This document shows positions 25,004 through 32,943 of a DNA stretch of 64,000 nt, piece by piece. Position numbers and translations under genes: made by a program. The number at the start of each line of letters is the position of its first letter. The first letter of the stretch is position 1. Source of the DNA: Methanovulcanius yangii (GTDB lineage Archaea > Halobacteriota > Methanomicrobia > Methanomicrobiales > Methanomicrobiaceae); NCBI RefSeq assembly GCF_018687785.1, contig NZ_LTBL01000001.1, forward strand, positions 1,913,780 to 1,977,779, read 5' to 3'. A model generated the notes under the pieces. The model was not told the origin of the DNA. It worked only from the letters and a program-made list of their open reading frames with translations, and searched no databases.

Positions 25004-25348
25004 CCCTCGGTGTTGGGTAATCGATCACCTGATCGGTGTGCAATGGAGAATTGGTTCATCATCTGCAATAATATTACTTTAGTAATGTAATAAAAAAACA
25101 TTATTTCAAAATATTGCATTACCTAGCGTATATTAACCATGCATGCATAGGTATCTGAGTGCGCCTTCCGGGTTGGCATGGTGGCGTAAGCCCCGACGAC
25201 CGGTACGGGGGAACGTTGCAGAACGGGAACAGCCCGGCAGTGCTTGCCAACCGGATGGGATGGCTATGAATGATCATGGTCCTCGTCACCGATAAAAATG
25301 ATCACACTGCTGTGAATCCTTCCTTCAGGGTGCAGGGAGCTGATATGA
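25004..25348. other. Divergent intergenic region of the accessory island
   Basis: It separates the degenerate methylase gene from the HEAT-repeat gene. The left third is very A+T-rich with the inverted repeat ATTAC-ttta-GTAAT (25073-25086), and further GTAAT/ATTAC copies nearby, suitable for an operator over a promoter. The middle third is GC-rich and highly foldable (see the ncRNA candidate at 25161). No protein-coding frame with recognisable features is present. Confidence 0.5.
25161..25260 (+). ncRNA. Candidate structured RNA
   Basis: A GC-rich block inside an A+T-rich intergenic region. A long-range stem pairs CCGGGTTGGCA (25168-25178) with TGCCAACCGG (25245-25254), about ten pairs with one bulged G. 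Inside it are CCCCG/CGGGG (25191-25195 with 25206-25210), CGGG-aacag-CCCG (25224-25236) and two alternative short hairpins, GGC-GTAA-GCC (25183-25192) and CGTT-gcag-AACG (25214-25225). I do not recognise a known RNA family and the strand is not certain. It could also be a mobile-element end or a DNA cruciform. Confidence 0.35.
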
Positions 25349-26866
25349 ATGGATGAGAAAAAAGTGCGCAAAGAGGTCGAAGAATGGCGGCGAACCGTCA
25401 TTCGGGCAGCCATCGAACAGGGAAAACAGGCAAGTGCCGGAGATTTTCTGATGCAGACGCTCTGGGCGGTTGCTGCAGAGAGGAATCATGAGGATATTCC
25501 GCTGATCATGGAAATCGTCCAGAAAGGCAATGACGCCATTCGCCTTGAGGCGGGCAAAGTGCTCCTCGCCTACGGTGAGAGCGCCACCGAGCATCTTCTC
25601 GGCAAAATTCATGAGAACTCCCCGGAATCGACCCCTCCGGCACTTGTCGCGCTGGGCATGATGCGGCGGGAATCTGATACGGACCTGATTCTGGAGATGA
25701 CAGGCCATGAGGATGCGGGCATCCGCTGTGCCGCGGCAGAGGCGCTTGGTTTCCTCGGCCAGCCGAGCGTTGCCGCAATCCTGAAACTCTATGGGCTTCT
25801 GGAGGATGAGAGCGATGAGGTCAAATGTGCGGCCTCACATGCGTTTGTTCTGCTCTGCCATTCGGATGCGGCAATTCCCATGGTCCAGTGTGCTGCAGGT
25901 GTCGCATCATCTTTTCATCGGATGAAAATCCTCGAAGATGTGAGCATTATGAAGAATCCTGAGGTGACGCCATACCTTCTTGATATGATCCGCACGGAGT
26001 TTGAACAGTGCAGGGATGATCAATTCCGTGGATCGTATGGAAGTCTCATCCGTGAACGGAGGCTAAAACCCTTCCTTGACGCCCTTAAAGCCTGTATGAC
26101 ACCTGCCTATTGTGATGAATTCAGTCAGATCCTCCATCCCGACCCTGCAATTAGTGAGATCTTTGCACAGGAGGGCGCTCCGTCGATGAGGGATGACTAC
26201 TTCAGGGTCCACCAGCACCTCCTCAGGATCGCGAAGGTATGCGGGGATTCATATGCCGATTGCCTGTCCTTTCTGGTGCGCGAATACCTGAAGGAGGCAG
26301 ACGCGTTTCTCTCGTTACGAAATCAGCCATTCAGCTACATCAGTGATTTTCCGGCATACGAGGGGGTTCGGACCCTCTCCTCCCTCGGCCCAAGGGGAAA
26401 GGTGTGTGCGTATGAACTGCTCCATGAAAGCGAGATGCCCTCTCTTGTCATTATTGCAATGGCGCTGAGCGAGGACGAAGAGGGGTTGTTTTCACTCCTG
26501 AAGATTGCGCTTGAGTCAGAGAACAAGGATATCCGTGAACAGGCGAGAAAATGTCTTTTCAAGGGTGATATTCGGGAGATCCTGCAGAAATTCATCACCT
26601 TGCCCCGGAGGGATGAGGGCACGTTTACCCTTTGCGACCTGGAGTTTGCAACCAAGCTGAACAAACACATCCTCGATAGGGTTATGTCCGGGTTGTTCTC
26701 ACCGGACCCGGCCAAGCGTAAGGAAACTGTGGAGTATTTTCTGTATGGTGCGGAGAAGGTGCATGGGACTGACATTGATGAGCAGTTCCTTTTCATGCGT
26801 AAGGTGCACCAGCTGCAGATGGCAAACCTTCGTTTTGAACTCGGAGGGGATTGCGATGTGGTGTAG
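25349..26866 (+). CDS. HEAT-repeat protein of the accessory island
   Basis: A 505-residue, all-helical soluble protein. ATG 25349 follows a GGGAGCTGAT ribosome binding site. HEAT/PBS-lyase-like repeats are clear between residues ~50 and 190: IRLEAGKVLLAYGESATEHL, ALVALGMMRRESDTDLIL, IRCAAAEALGFLGQPSVAAI, VKCAASHAFVLLCHSDAAIP, and again around residue 380 (IREQARKCLFKGDIREIL). Such solenoids bind proteins or nucleic acids. No catalytic motif is seen. It is divergent from the methylase-like gene and about 185 bases before the AAA+ operon on the same strand. Likely an adaptor of the system; this is inferred from position. Confidence 0.75.
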   Translation: MDEKKVRKEVEEWRRTVIRAAIEQGKQASAGDFLMQTLWAVAAERNHEDIPLIMEIVQKGNDAIRLEAGKVLLAYGESATEHLLGKIHENSPESTPPALVALGMMRRESDTDLILEMTGHEDAGIRCAAAEALGFLGQPSVAAILKLYGLLEDESDEVKCAASHAFVLLCHSDAAIPMVQCAAGVASSFHRMKILEDVSIMKNPEVTPYLLDMIRTEFEQCRDDQFRGSYGSLIRERRLKPFLDALKACMTPAYCDEFSQILHPDPAISEIFAQEGAPSMRDDYFRVHQHLLRIAKVCGDSYADCLSFLVREYLKEADAFLSLRNQPFSYISDFPAYEGVRTLSSLGPRGKVCAYELLHESEMPSLVIIAMALSEDEEGLFSLLKIALESENKDIREQARKCLFKGDIREILQKFITLPRRDEGTFTLCDLEFATKLNKHILDRVMSGLFSPDPAKRKETVEYFLYGAEKVHGTDIDEQFLFMRKVHQLQMANLRFELGGDCDVV

Positions 26867-26962
26867 GGGTATGGTCCGCCGAAAAGATCTGCGGAATAAA
26901 AGTCGGAATATAATATATTTTTTCGAAATTTGCGGCGAAATGCTTCTATATGGAATGAATGG

Positions 26963-26981
26963 ATTCAATGAATATTTGAAT
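26963..26981. promoter_or_regulatory. Inverted repeat ATTCAA-N7-TTGAAT before the AAA+ operon
   Basis: A perfect 6-bp palindrome in the A+T-rich spacer, about 70-90 bases upstream of the first small ORF and near several TATA-like stretches (for example ATATTTAAA at ~27033-27041). Possible operator. Confidence 0.3.
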
Positions 26982-27050
26982 ACAAAATATCCGACCAAAT
27001 CAGAGATATATGTGAAAAATATTCATTAAAAAAATATTTAAATTATCTTG

Positions 27051-27200
27051 ATGTATTTGCCAATAGTGTACTTTGGATCAGGGTATTCCGCCATTTTGGA
27101 GGGAACTTCCCTGAGCGAACTTCCTGCAAAGGTGGGGGAAATGAAAGAACGGGGCAGGACCACAACGGCCCTGATGAAGATTGAATTTGAGGAGAAGTGA
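27051..27200 (+). CDS. 49-residue protein heading the AAA+ operon
   Basis: A short frame beginning MYLPIVYFGSGYSAILEGTS and ending GRTTTALMKIEFEEK. The stop is five bases before the next ATG, and its last codons carry the GAGGAG ribosome binding site of that gene, so the two are tightly joined. The basic MKERGRTTT segment followed by alternating hydrophobics suggests a defined peptide, not chance coding. No family is recognised; it could be an inhibitor, a tag-like substrate or an assembly factor of the downstream AAA+ complex. Confidence 0.6.
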   Translation: MYLPIVYFGSGYSAILEGTSLSELPAKVGEMKERGRTTTALMKIEFEEK

Positions 27201-27204
27201 ACGA

Positions 27205-28365
27205 ATGAACAAAATTACTGCAAACTTCGACGAACTTGTCGGATTCGATTACACCGACGAAGAGGAATGGAGAACATTTGTTGAGGAAACCGTGGTGCCG
27301 GTGTACCAGGATGTTCAGGCTCTTTGTGAGTTGAGGGAATGGATGAAGGAGATTGCCGGTGAGAAGGGGATAATCACAAAAGACGATCTGGACAAGAATG
27401 AATCGCTCAAGACAATCCTATTTGGTGGCTTAACGGATGATTTGGAACAACCTCCAGATGGAGAATACCCGGTTTGTGGGATATATCGCAATATTCTCGA
27501 GTTCAAATTTGATCCTCAGGGGGCGAAGTTCAGCAGATCTGCGACCTTGGAATTTTTTAAAGGTGAAGATCTGTTTGGGCTCTCCCATTCTAAAAATCTA
27601 CTCGAATTATCAAACACTTGCAATAAAATTATGGAGAGATTCGGTATTCATGGAGGGTGCTGTAAATATGATTTAAGGCAACATCCTGAGAAATTACAGG
27701 AATTCCTTAATGATTTCCTTTGTCACCTCCAGAAGGCGACGATCAATCATAATTCGAAGATATTTTTCATTAAAGGGCTGAATTATGCTCATCTAAAAGG
27801 ATTAGAGGAGTATTACCCGCGGTTGGGGAATGGAACGATCCGGGACCAGGTTTTCTTATTAATTGGGATTGAACCTTGGGATTTCCCATGCCATGTTGAA
27901 GATGATGACAGGGATGCCTATACCCTTTATCGGCATCAGGAAGGTGGATTTGCGGAATCCGTTGCAAAGATGAACTGGCAGATATGGGTACTTCTTGACG
28001 CATTAGCTGTAAAATTTGGGTATTTACCAATATCGATTGGTTCATCCAGCAGATCCTATATTGCTGCATTAAAAGAAGATGGGTTCAATGCATCAATTAC
28101 GGAATTTGAAGATTATTTTTCGAAAAGGTCCTATACAAGTGATAACCGTAAAGAAAATCCGGAAAGGACACTGTTAATTGACGAATCTGGTTTTATCTCT
28201 GTCCAAGGGGACTATTCAGATTATATTAGAGAAATTATCCCTCAATATCCGACAATTCAGAAAAAAAAAGGTATTGAAGAAATTATGGATAAGCTCTTTC
28301 CTGCCGTGATCACGGGGCTACTGGAATTAAAGTGTAATTCAGGCACTGAATTGACATTTTACTAA
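27205..28365 (+). CDS. Uncharacterised 386-residue protein of the AAA+ operon
   Basis: Soluble, acidic, no signal or membrane segment. ATG 27205 with GAGGAG nine bases upstream. Recognisable landmarks are only descriptive: an acidic N-terminus (FDELVGFDYTDEEEWRTFVE), a central FGIHGGCCKYDLR and IKGLNYAHLKGLEEYYP, and PISIGSSSRSYIAALKEDGF towards the C-terminus. I find no nuclease, protease or nucleotide-binding motif. A+T-rich codon use matches its neighbours and differs from the GC-rich flanks, consistent with acquisition as a block. Only about 18 bases separate it from the next gene. Confidence 0.7.
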   Translation: MNKITANFDELVGFDYTDEEEWRTFVEETVVPVYQDVQALCELREWMKEIAGEKGIITKDDLDKNESLKTILFGGLTDDLEQPPDGEYPVCGIYRNILEFKFDPQGAKFSRSATLEFFKGEDLFGLSHSKNLLELSNTCNKIMERFGIHGGCCKYDLRQHPEKLQEFLNDFLCHLQKATINHNSKIFFIKGLNYAHLKGLEEYYPRLGNGTIRDQVFLLIGIEPWDFPCHVEDDDRDAYTLYRHQEGGFAESVAKMNWQIWVLLDALAVKFGYLPISIGSSSRSYIAALKEDGFNASITEFEDYFSKRSYTSDNRKENPERTLLIDESGFISVQGDYSDYIREIIPQYPTIQKKKGIEEIMDKLFPAVITGLLELKCNSGTELTFY

Positions 28366-28383
28366 CCGATACTGGTGATCGTG

Positions 28384-30372
28384 ATGTCGGAAAATCGAAA
28401 TAAATTCCGTTCAATACAGAAGGAGTCACAGACATCTTCAGAGGAGCAAGTCAACGCAGAGAAAATTGTCTCCGGTGTGAGACCTTCTCATCGGTTTACT
28501 TTCATCTTCAGAAATCTCAAAGAAACAGGTTTCTCCAAACTTAATATATCCCCGAAAGAGCCAGATTTCGCGTTCTTCGAAAAATTAGACTGTAATGCGT
28601 CTTTGATGGGTGTGAATATCTCCTTTCACGCTCCCAAAAATACGGGCCTTGGCACTCTTCCCATCCTCACCAAGATTCCCGAATATGACTTCTTTGGAAT
28701 GTCCGGTGATGCTCTGTCAATGGCGGACGTTTTTCTTACCTTTCGCCCTCCGGAAGAAACGGGTTTTTCCACCGTTACGATTTGTGTCCAGACGCCGGAT
28801 GTTAATTTTTTCGCTGCTAGTGAAAAGACCCTGTGTCTCGATGCATCTTCCCTCTTTAAAGAGGTTGGTGAGACCGGAATCTCAGAACTGAAAGTGGTGA
28901 GTTCCCGGCCACTTGGCATAGCATATGACTACGAAAAATTTGGAAAATTATCGAATGTTAACAATTCAGAGGAGGATTCTATGGAAAAATCTGAGAATGA
29001 ACAGACAAATGAAGCTAACCACAGCGGTTCGGTCCCAAAGGAACCTTTCCTGGAATTTGAAGAACTTCTCGGTGCCGACGGAGCCTTTCCCCGCTCATAC
29101 AGTGACATGCTTCGCGGCCCGCTCCTGGTGATCGTAAAGGAGGATTCGGAGAATTCCTGCAAGCATGTGCCGGTCCTCTTTGCCGTGAAGTATCTTACGA
29201 CTGTTCTTTCAAAGGAACGGTTCGATACCACTTTCCGGAAATCCGAATTCAGGTTTGATGTTGGCTCATCGTGGTCCGGGTCGACCGATCAGCTGGACTC
29301 GTTCAGCGAGCAGAGCCTCAGTAACTACACGCTCGGGAAAAAGATTGAATTTGCAGACCTCAGGAAAGTGCCGGCAGAGGCGGAAATCCTCTTTGGCACC
29401 ATCCAAAACCGGCTTGCGGGTGCATCCATGCAGGAGTTCGGATTTGGCATCTTTGCAACCGAGGAACCCGAGGAGGTTAAGGGGATGATAGAAGAATGCT
29501 GGGCAAACGCAGGGTACTCCGACGTCTGCAGAATCATTACGTGCAACGGCGTTGACGAGGAACATCTGAGAAGCCGGTTGACCGGGTACGATGCCACTAC
29601 CACGAAGACGAAGACATTTCATGCGATGCAGAACCGTCGACAGGATGCCCTGTCTGCGACGAACAGGCTCTTCGACACTTTTGTCAAGCTTGGGCCGGGT
29701 GACCAGGACGAATACCAGTATCCATTTAAGGTGGCGTGCTATGCTGCGGCCTTGTTTGAGTGTACCGACCAATTCATCTTTACCGATAAAAATTTCGAAC
29801 AACTTTCTCGGGCGGAAACCGAATCCCTGCAAAATTGGATGGAGAAGATATTGGAGGAGAATTCTGACGAATCTGATCTACTATTCGAGAAGTTATTGAA
29901 AATTGTTGATATTAAAGAATCAAAATTGGCCGGAGAGATATTTTCGGTAAGAACAGAGAAGAAATTAGACAAATTCGAGATCACTCCTGACATTAGCATA
30001 TTCCGCAACCTCAAGTCCGAAGAAGAGAAGTTAGGAGATATAATCGAATTTGAATCTCTCACCCATTCGGTATATCCGATGAAGACAATCGATGGCACAC
30101 TGAAGAAATATCTGGATATAGGTTCGGATTCAGGTTTGGAAAATTCACTTCTGCGTCTCGTCGTTTCCCCAGAGGCGGGACTTTTATTCCGTGAACAACT
30201 TCTCCGTCACGAGAAATTCTGGAAAAATCAGTTAGAGAAAAATATTTTCAAGGAAATTCAGTTCTGTACTCTCAATCCACCTGAACCAGGACTTTACCGC
30301 TGGACCATCGAACCGATTCCTGAAAAGAATACGAAGAAAAAGAATGGCACAGATGAGGCGGAGGCAAACTAA
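28384..30372 (+). CDS. Uncharacterised 662-residue protein with N-terminal ~38-residue repeats, partner of the AAA+ ATPase
   Basis: ATG 28384 follows a full GGTGATC ribosome binding site. The first ~190 residues contain four degenerate repeats, each with an ETGF/NTGL/ETGI-type turn, a beta strand and a P-[DE]-x-x-FF motif (FRNLKETGFSKLNISPKEPD; APKNTGLGTLPI; RPPEETGFSTVTI; KEVGETGISELKV). An acidic Asn/Glu linker follows, then a ~440-residue region of mixed alpha/beta character with no known motif (FGFGIFATEEPEEVKGMIEE, FDTFVKLGPGDQDEYQYPFK). The C-terminus is Lys-rich. The stop TAA shares its last base with the ATG of the AAA+ gene, so the two products are translationally coupled and probably form a complex. 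Confidence 0.7.
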   Translation: MSENRNKFRSIQKESQTSSEEQVNAEKIVSGVRPSHRFTFIFRNLKETGFSKLNISPKEPDFAFFEKLDCNASLMGVNISFHAPKNTGLGTLPILTKIPEYDFFGMSGDALSMADVFLTFRPPEETGFSTVTICVQTPDVNFFAASEKTLCLDASSLFKEVGETGISELKVVSSRPLGIAYDYEKFGKLSNVNNSEEDSMEKSENEQTNEANHSGSVPKEPFLEFEELLGADGAFPRSYSDMLRGPLLVIVKEDSENSCKHVPVLFAVKYLTTVLSKERFDTTFRKSEFRFDVGSSWSGSTDQLDSFSEQSLSNYTLGKKIEFADLRKVPAEAEILFGTIQNRLAGASMQEFGFGIFATEEPEEVKGMIEECWANAGYSDVCRIITCNGVDEEHLRSRLTGYDATTTKTKTFHAMQNRRQDALSATNRLFDTFVKLGPGDQDEYQYPFKVACYAAALFECTDQFIFTDKNFEQLSRAETESLQNWMEKILEENSDESDLLFEKLLKIVDIKESKLAGEIFSVRTEKKLDKFEITPDISIFRNLKSEEEKLGDIIEFESLTHSVYPMKTIDGTLKKYLDIGSDSGLENSLLRLVVSPEAGLLFREQLLRHEKFWKNQLEKNIFKEIQFCTLNPPEPGLYRWTIEPIPEKNTKKKNGTDEAEAN

Positions 30373-31409
30373 TGGAAGATCCAACATTTGCGAGTACGAA
30401 TGATAAAAAGGCAGAGAGGCTGACTGACTGCATTACTAATATTGAGAAGAAGTTCTGGCAGCCATCATCCGGGGAAGAGAATGTTCTACACAAGATGGTA
30501 CACCTTTTTGATGCCATCAATACTGGCAGTTATCCCGGGATGACTCCTCCGAGGGGTATTATTCTCTATGGCGAACCAGGCACAGGAAAGACACACCTGA
30601 TGAATCTTATTGCACGGGAGATGTTTGCCGAAGGGATAGAAGATAAAAAGAAAGCTGATGCGGAGGTGAACAAGCGTATGGTGGTCATCCATGGACCTGC
30701 AATCTACTCCCAGTACTACGGGAAGAGTGAGGAGAACCTGAGGCTTGCCTTTATGCAGGCGGAGCGAATGGCCACAAAGGCTGCCAAGGCTGGGAAAGGG
30801 CGACTCGCTCTTATCTATATCGATGAACTGGACTCCCTCGCACCAAACCGGGCAGAAACACGTGGGGACCTTGAACCGCGTATCGTGGGGGAGCTTCTGA
30901 CACGGATGGACGGCTTCAAGCACAAATCCGAAAATTATGCCGAAGGCCATGTGATCGTTATCGGTTCAACCAACCGGCTTTCAAAAATTGATCCCGCCCT
31001 GAGGCGTCCCGGACGGTTTGGTTCGGAGTTTGAATTCAAATCTGCGACTTCCCCGGAAGAAATCTCAAAAATTATTGAAAAGACTCTGAAACACAGAGTT
31101 GGTAAGGATCATCATACCATAGGTGAATCCGAATGCATAAGCGTGGGTGAAATGATATTTGCCGAGCAGAAGAAGGTAACAGAGGAAAAGGAGGTAACAG
31201 AGGTAACACCTGCCGAGATTTTGGGAATAATCCATAAAGCCCAGATGCATGCTCTCATGAACACTTCTGAATCCGGGGAATGTAAGCTCAATATTGAAAA
31301 TATGAAATATGCTGTGGAGAATTTTGAGTTTAAATCAAAGGAAGAATCCTCGGAAATTAAATATCAAATACAAATCATTTCTGACATTCAACAGTCAGAT
31401 AAGGAATAG
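30372..31409 (+). CDS. Single-domain AAA+ ATPase (Cdc48/FtsH-like core)
   Basis: A 345-residue ATPase. Walker A GEPGTGKTH is near residue 67, the aromatic pore-loop SQYYGKSEENLR near 113, Walker B LALIYIDELDSLAPNR near 150, sensor 1 GSTNRL near 198, and the second region of homology with arginine fingers DPALRRPGRF near 211. It then has the small helical lid. These are classical-clade AAA features; the YYG pore loop implies threading of a polypeptide. No protease domain or second AAA module is present, so a partner must supply any cutting activity. Last gene of the operon, overlapping the 662-residue gene by one base. Convergent with the TIM-barrel gene. Confidence 0.88.
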   Translation: MEDPTFASTNDKKAERLTDCITNIEKKFWQPSSGEENVLHKMVHLFDAINTGSYPGMTPPRGIILYGEPGTGKTHLMNLIAREMFAEGIEDKKKADAEVNKRMVVIHGPAIYSQYYGKSEENLRLAFMQAERMATKAAKAGKGRLALIYIDELDSLAPNRAETRGDLEPRIVGELLTRMDGFKHKSENYAEGHVIVIGSTNRLSKIDPALRRPGRFGSEFEFKSATSPEEISKIIEKTLKHRVGKDHHTIGESECISVGEMIFAEQKKVTEEKEVTEVTPAEILGIIHKAQMHALMNTSESGECKLNIENMKYAVENFEFKSKEESSEIKYQIQIISDIQQSDKE

Positions 31410-31454
31410 GCACCTTAGATGCTTACGGGCGATATTTGCCGAATACCCAAAATC

Positions 31455-32597
31455 CTACACTCTTCTCCTTCTCCCCAACGCCTCCCGCTGCGCCCGAAGC
31501 GCCTCCCCGTGCTCCTCAGCCGTCCCCGCGATGAACTCATGTACGACCCACTCCGGCGCCGCCGCCTCAACGATCTCCCCGCACCGCTCCGAGGTGAAGG
31601 GCCGGTGCTGGTCCGTGAGGACCGCGTGCTGGAAGGCGAGCGTCTCCTGGTCGTGGCGGGCCATCTCGAAAAAGCCGTTCGGGACGCCCCGGCGGCGGCG
31701 TTCCTGCCGGAGGGAGTGCGACCCGCTCCAGTGGAGGTGGACGACGCCGATCTTCTCGACGATCGCCGGCGGCAGAGCCCGGATGCAGTCGCAGACGGCG
31801 TCGATGCAGTCGTCTTCATCGTCGGAGAGGGCAACTGCATTCATCAGGTGGCCGGTGTCGAGGAGGAATCCGTAGCCCTTGAAGGCAAGCCGGTCCATGA
31901 ATGAGAGGACGGCGTCCGGGTCGGTGTAGGTGAGGCCGGGGTACCAGAGGTTCTCGAACATCAGGGGGACGGGGGGTTCGCCCTCCGGGAAGGCGCGGGC
32001 GAGCTCGTTGAGGAAGTCAGCAGCCCGGTCGAGCACCCCGGCATCGCCCATCGCGTAGGTCTGCAGAAACATCTCGACCGGCTGGTAGTACCCGACGTGG
32101 TAGACCGCGTACGCCGCCCCGGCCTCGGCTGCCCGTTCCAGCTGGAGGCGGAGGGCGGCCAAGAGCGAGGCGTGGGTGGTGTGCGGGAAGAAGGAGGGGT
32201 CGAGGGGGTCGGGGACGGAGGCATTCCCGGGATCATTGGAAGTCGTGGCGTTGTTCGGATCTCCGGCCGGGGCCGTCCCGTCCTCCTCCAGCTCCTGCTC
32301 CTGTTCTTCCTCCCGTGCCGCCGCCATCATCTCCGGCCATGCGGAGTGGAAGGGGAGGTGGACGCTCCTCACGAGGCCGGGCGGGAGGTCCTCAGGCATC
32401 GGTTCGTAGCCGGTGTAGAGCTCGACGCCTGCACAGCCGTGGGCGGCGCAGAAGCGGGCGACGTCCTCCCATGTCCCGCCGAAGCGGGCCCGGTCCCACG
32501 GGTAGACGGCGAGGTTGATGAGCTCGCTGTATGAGTGGGGGGCGGTTCCGGCGGCAACGGGTGCCGGGGTGGTGGATGGAATAGGCGAACGGTCCAC
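31455..32597 (-). CDS. Xylose-isomerase-like TIM-barrel protein (sugar phosphate isomerase/epimerase family)
   Basis: A 380-residue protein from GTG 32597, which has AAGGAG seven bases upstream; longer frames add only Pro/Ser-rich sequence. The barrel starts INLAVYPWDRARFGGTWEDV and proceeds through GVELYTGYEP, VRSVHLPFHSAWP, YAVYHVGYYQPVEMF, MFENLWYPGLTY, GFLLDTGHLMNA and IGVVHLHWSGSHS, which carry the usual His/Glu/Asp metal ligands of AP-endonuclease-2-like barrels. An acidic Gln/Glu insertion (EEEQEQELEEDG and an Asn/Pro stretch) interrupts the barrel near residue 95-130. Substrate unknown. GC-rich again, marking the end of the acquired island. Confidence 0.78.
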   Translation of the reverse strand: MDRSPIPSTTPAPVAAGTAPHSYSELINLAVYPWDRARFGGTWEDVARFCAAHGCAGVELYTGYEPMPEDLPPGLVRSVHLPFHSAWPEMMAAAREEEQEQELEEDGTAPAGDPNNATTSNDPGNASVPDPLDPSFFPHTTHASLLAALRLQLERAAEAGAAYAVYHVGYYQPVEMFLQTYAMGDAGVLDRAADFLNELARAFPEGEPPVPLMFENLWYPGLTYTDPDAVLSFMDRLAFKGYGFLLDTGHLMNAVALSDDEDDCIDAVCDCIRALPPAIVEKIGVVHLHWSGSHSLRQERRRRGVPNGFFEMARHDQETLAFQHAVLTDQHRPFTSERCGEIVEAAAPEWVVHEFIAGTAEEHGEALRAQREALGRRRRV

Positions 32598-32943
32598 GGG
32601 ACGACTCCTTGAATGAGAAGAGGTCGACGGGACGGGGGATGAGGGTTTTCTTTTGAATGGTGGGAAGAGGTGGCTGATTAAGGAAACGCGAATGGACACC
32701 ATGTGGTGCCTGTCCGGAAGAGGTGGGATGCTCCGGGTTTTCCTTTGGATTCCCTCTCCGGCAATAGTGTTTTTCCGTGTGGTGAAGAGGTTCACTAAAT
32801 TAAATTATCTTCGTCCTTTATTGACAAAAAAATAATATTCCTTATATAAGCTGTGTAGAGGGGCCCCTACTGGAAAAACCCTTATAAACGGACATATCGC
32901 AGAAATGGCCTCTTAAACAGAAATTTGAACAATCTGCGAGGGA
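32598..32943. other. Divergent promoter region before the BIG2 protein
   Basis: It contains two rightward TATA-like elements, CTTATATAAG (32841-32850, palindromic) and CTTATAAAC (~32881-32889), and a GC palindrome GTAGaGGGGCCCCTAC (~32854-32869) between them. The leader before ATG 32944 ends with GCGAGGG. AT-rich stretches near 32800-32830 could serve the leftward gene. No further gene is seen. Confidence 0.45.

Noticed and set aside
25373-25708. Minus-strand frames opposite the HEAT-repeat gene.
   Set aside because: HEAT repeats on the plus strand are clear; the antisense frames lack features.
30372-31409. Reading the AAA+ protein as FtsH, with protease.
   Set aside because: No HExxH zinc-protease domain or transmembrane segments; only the ATPase core is present.
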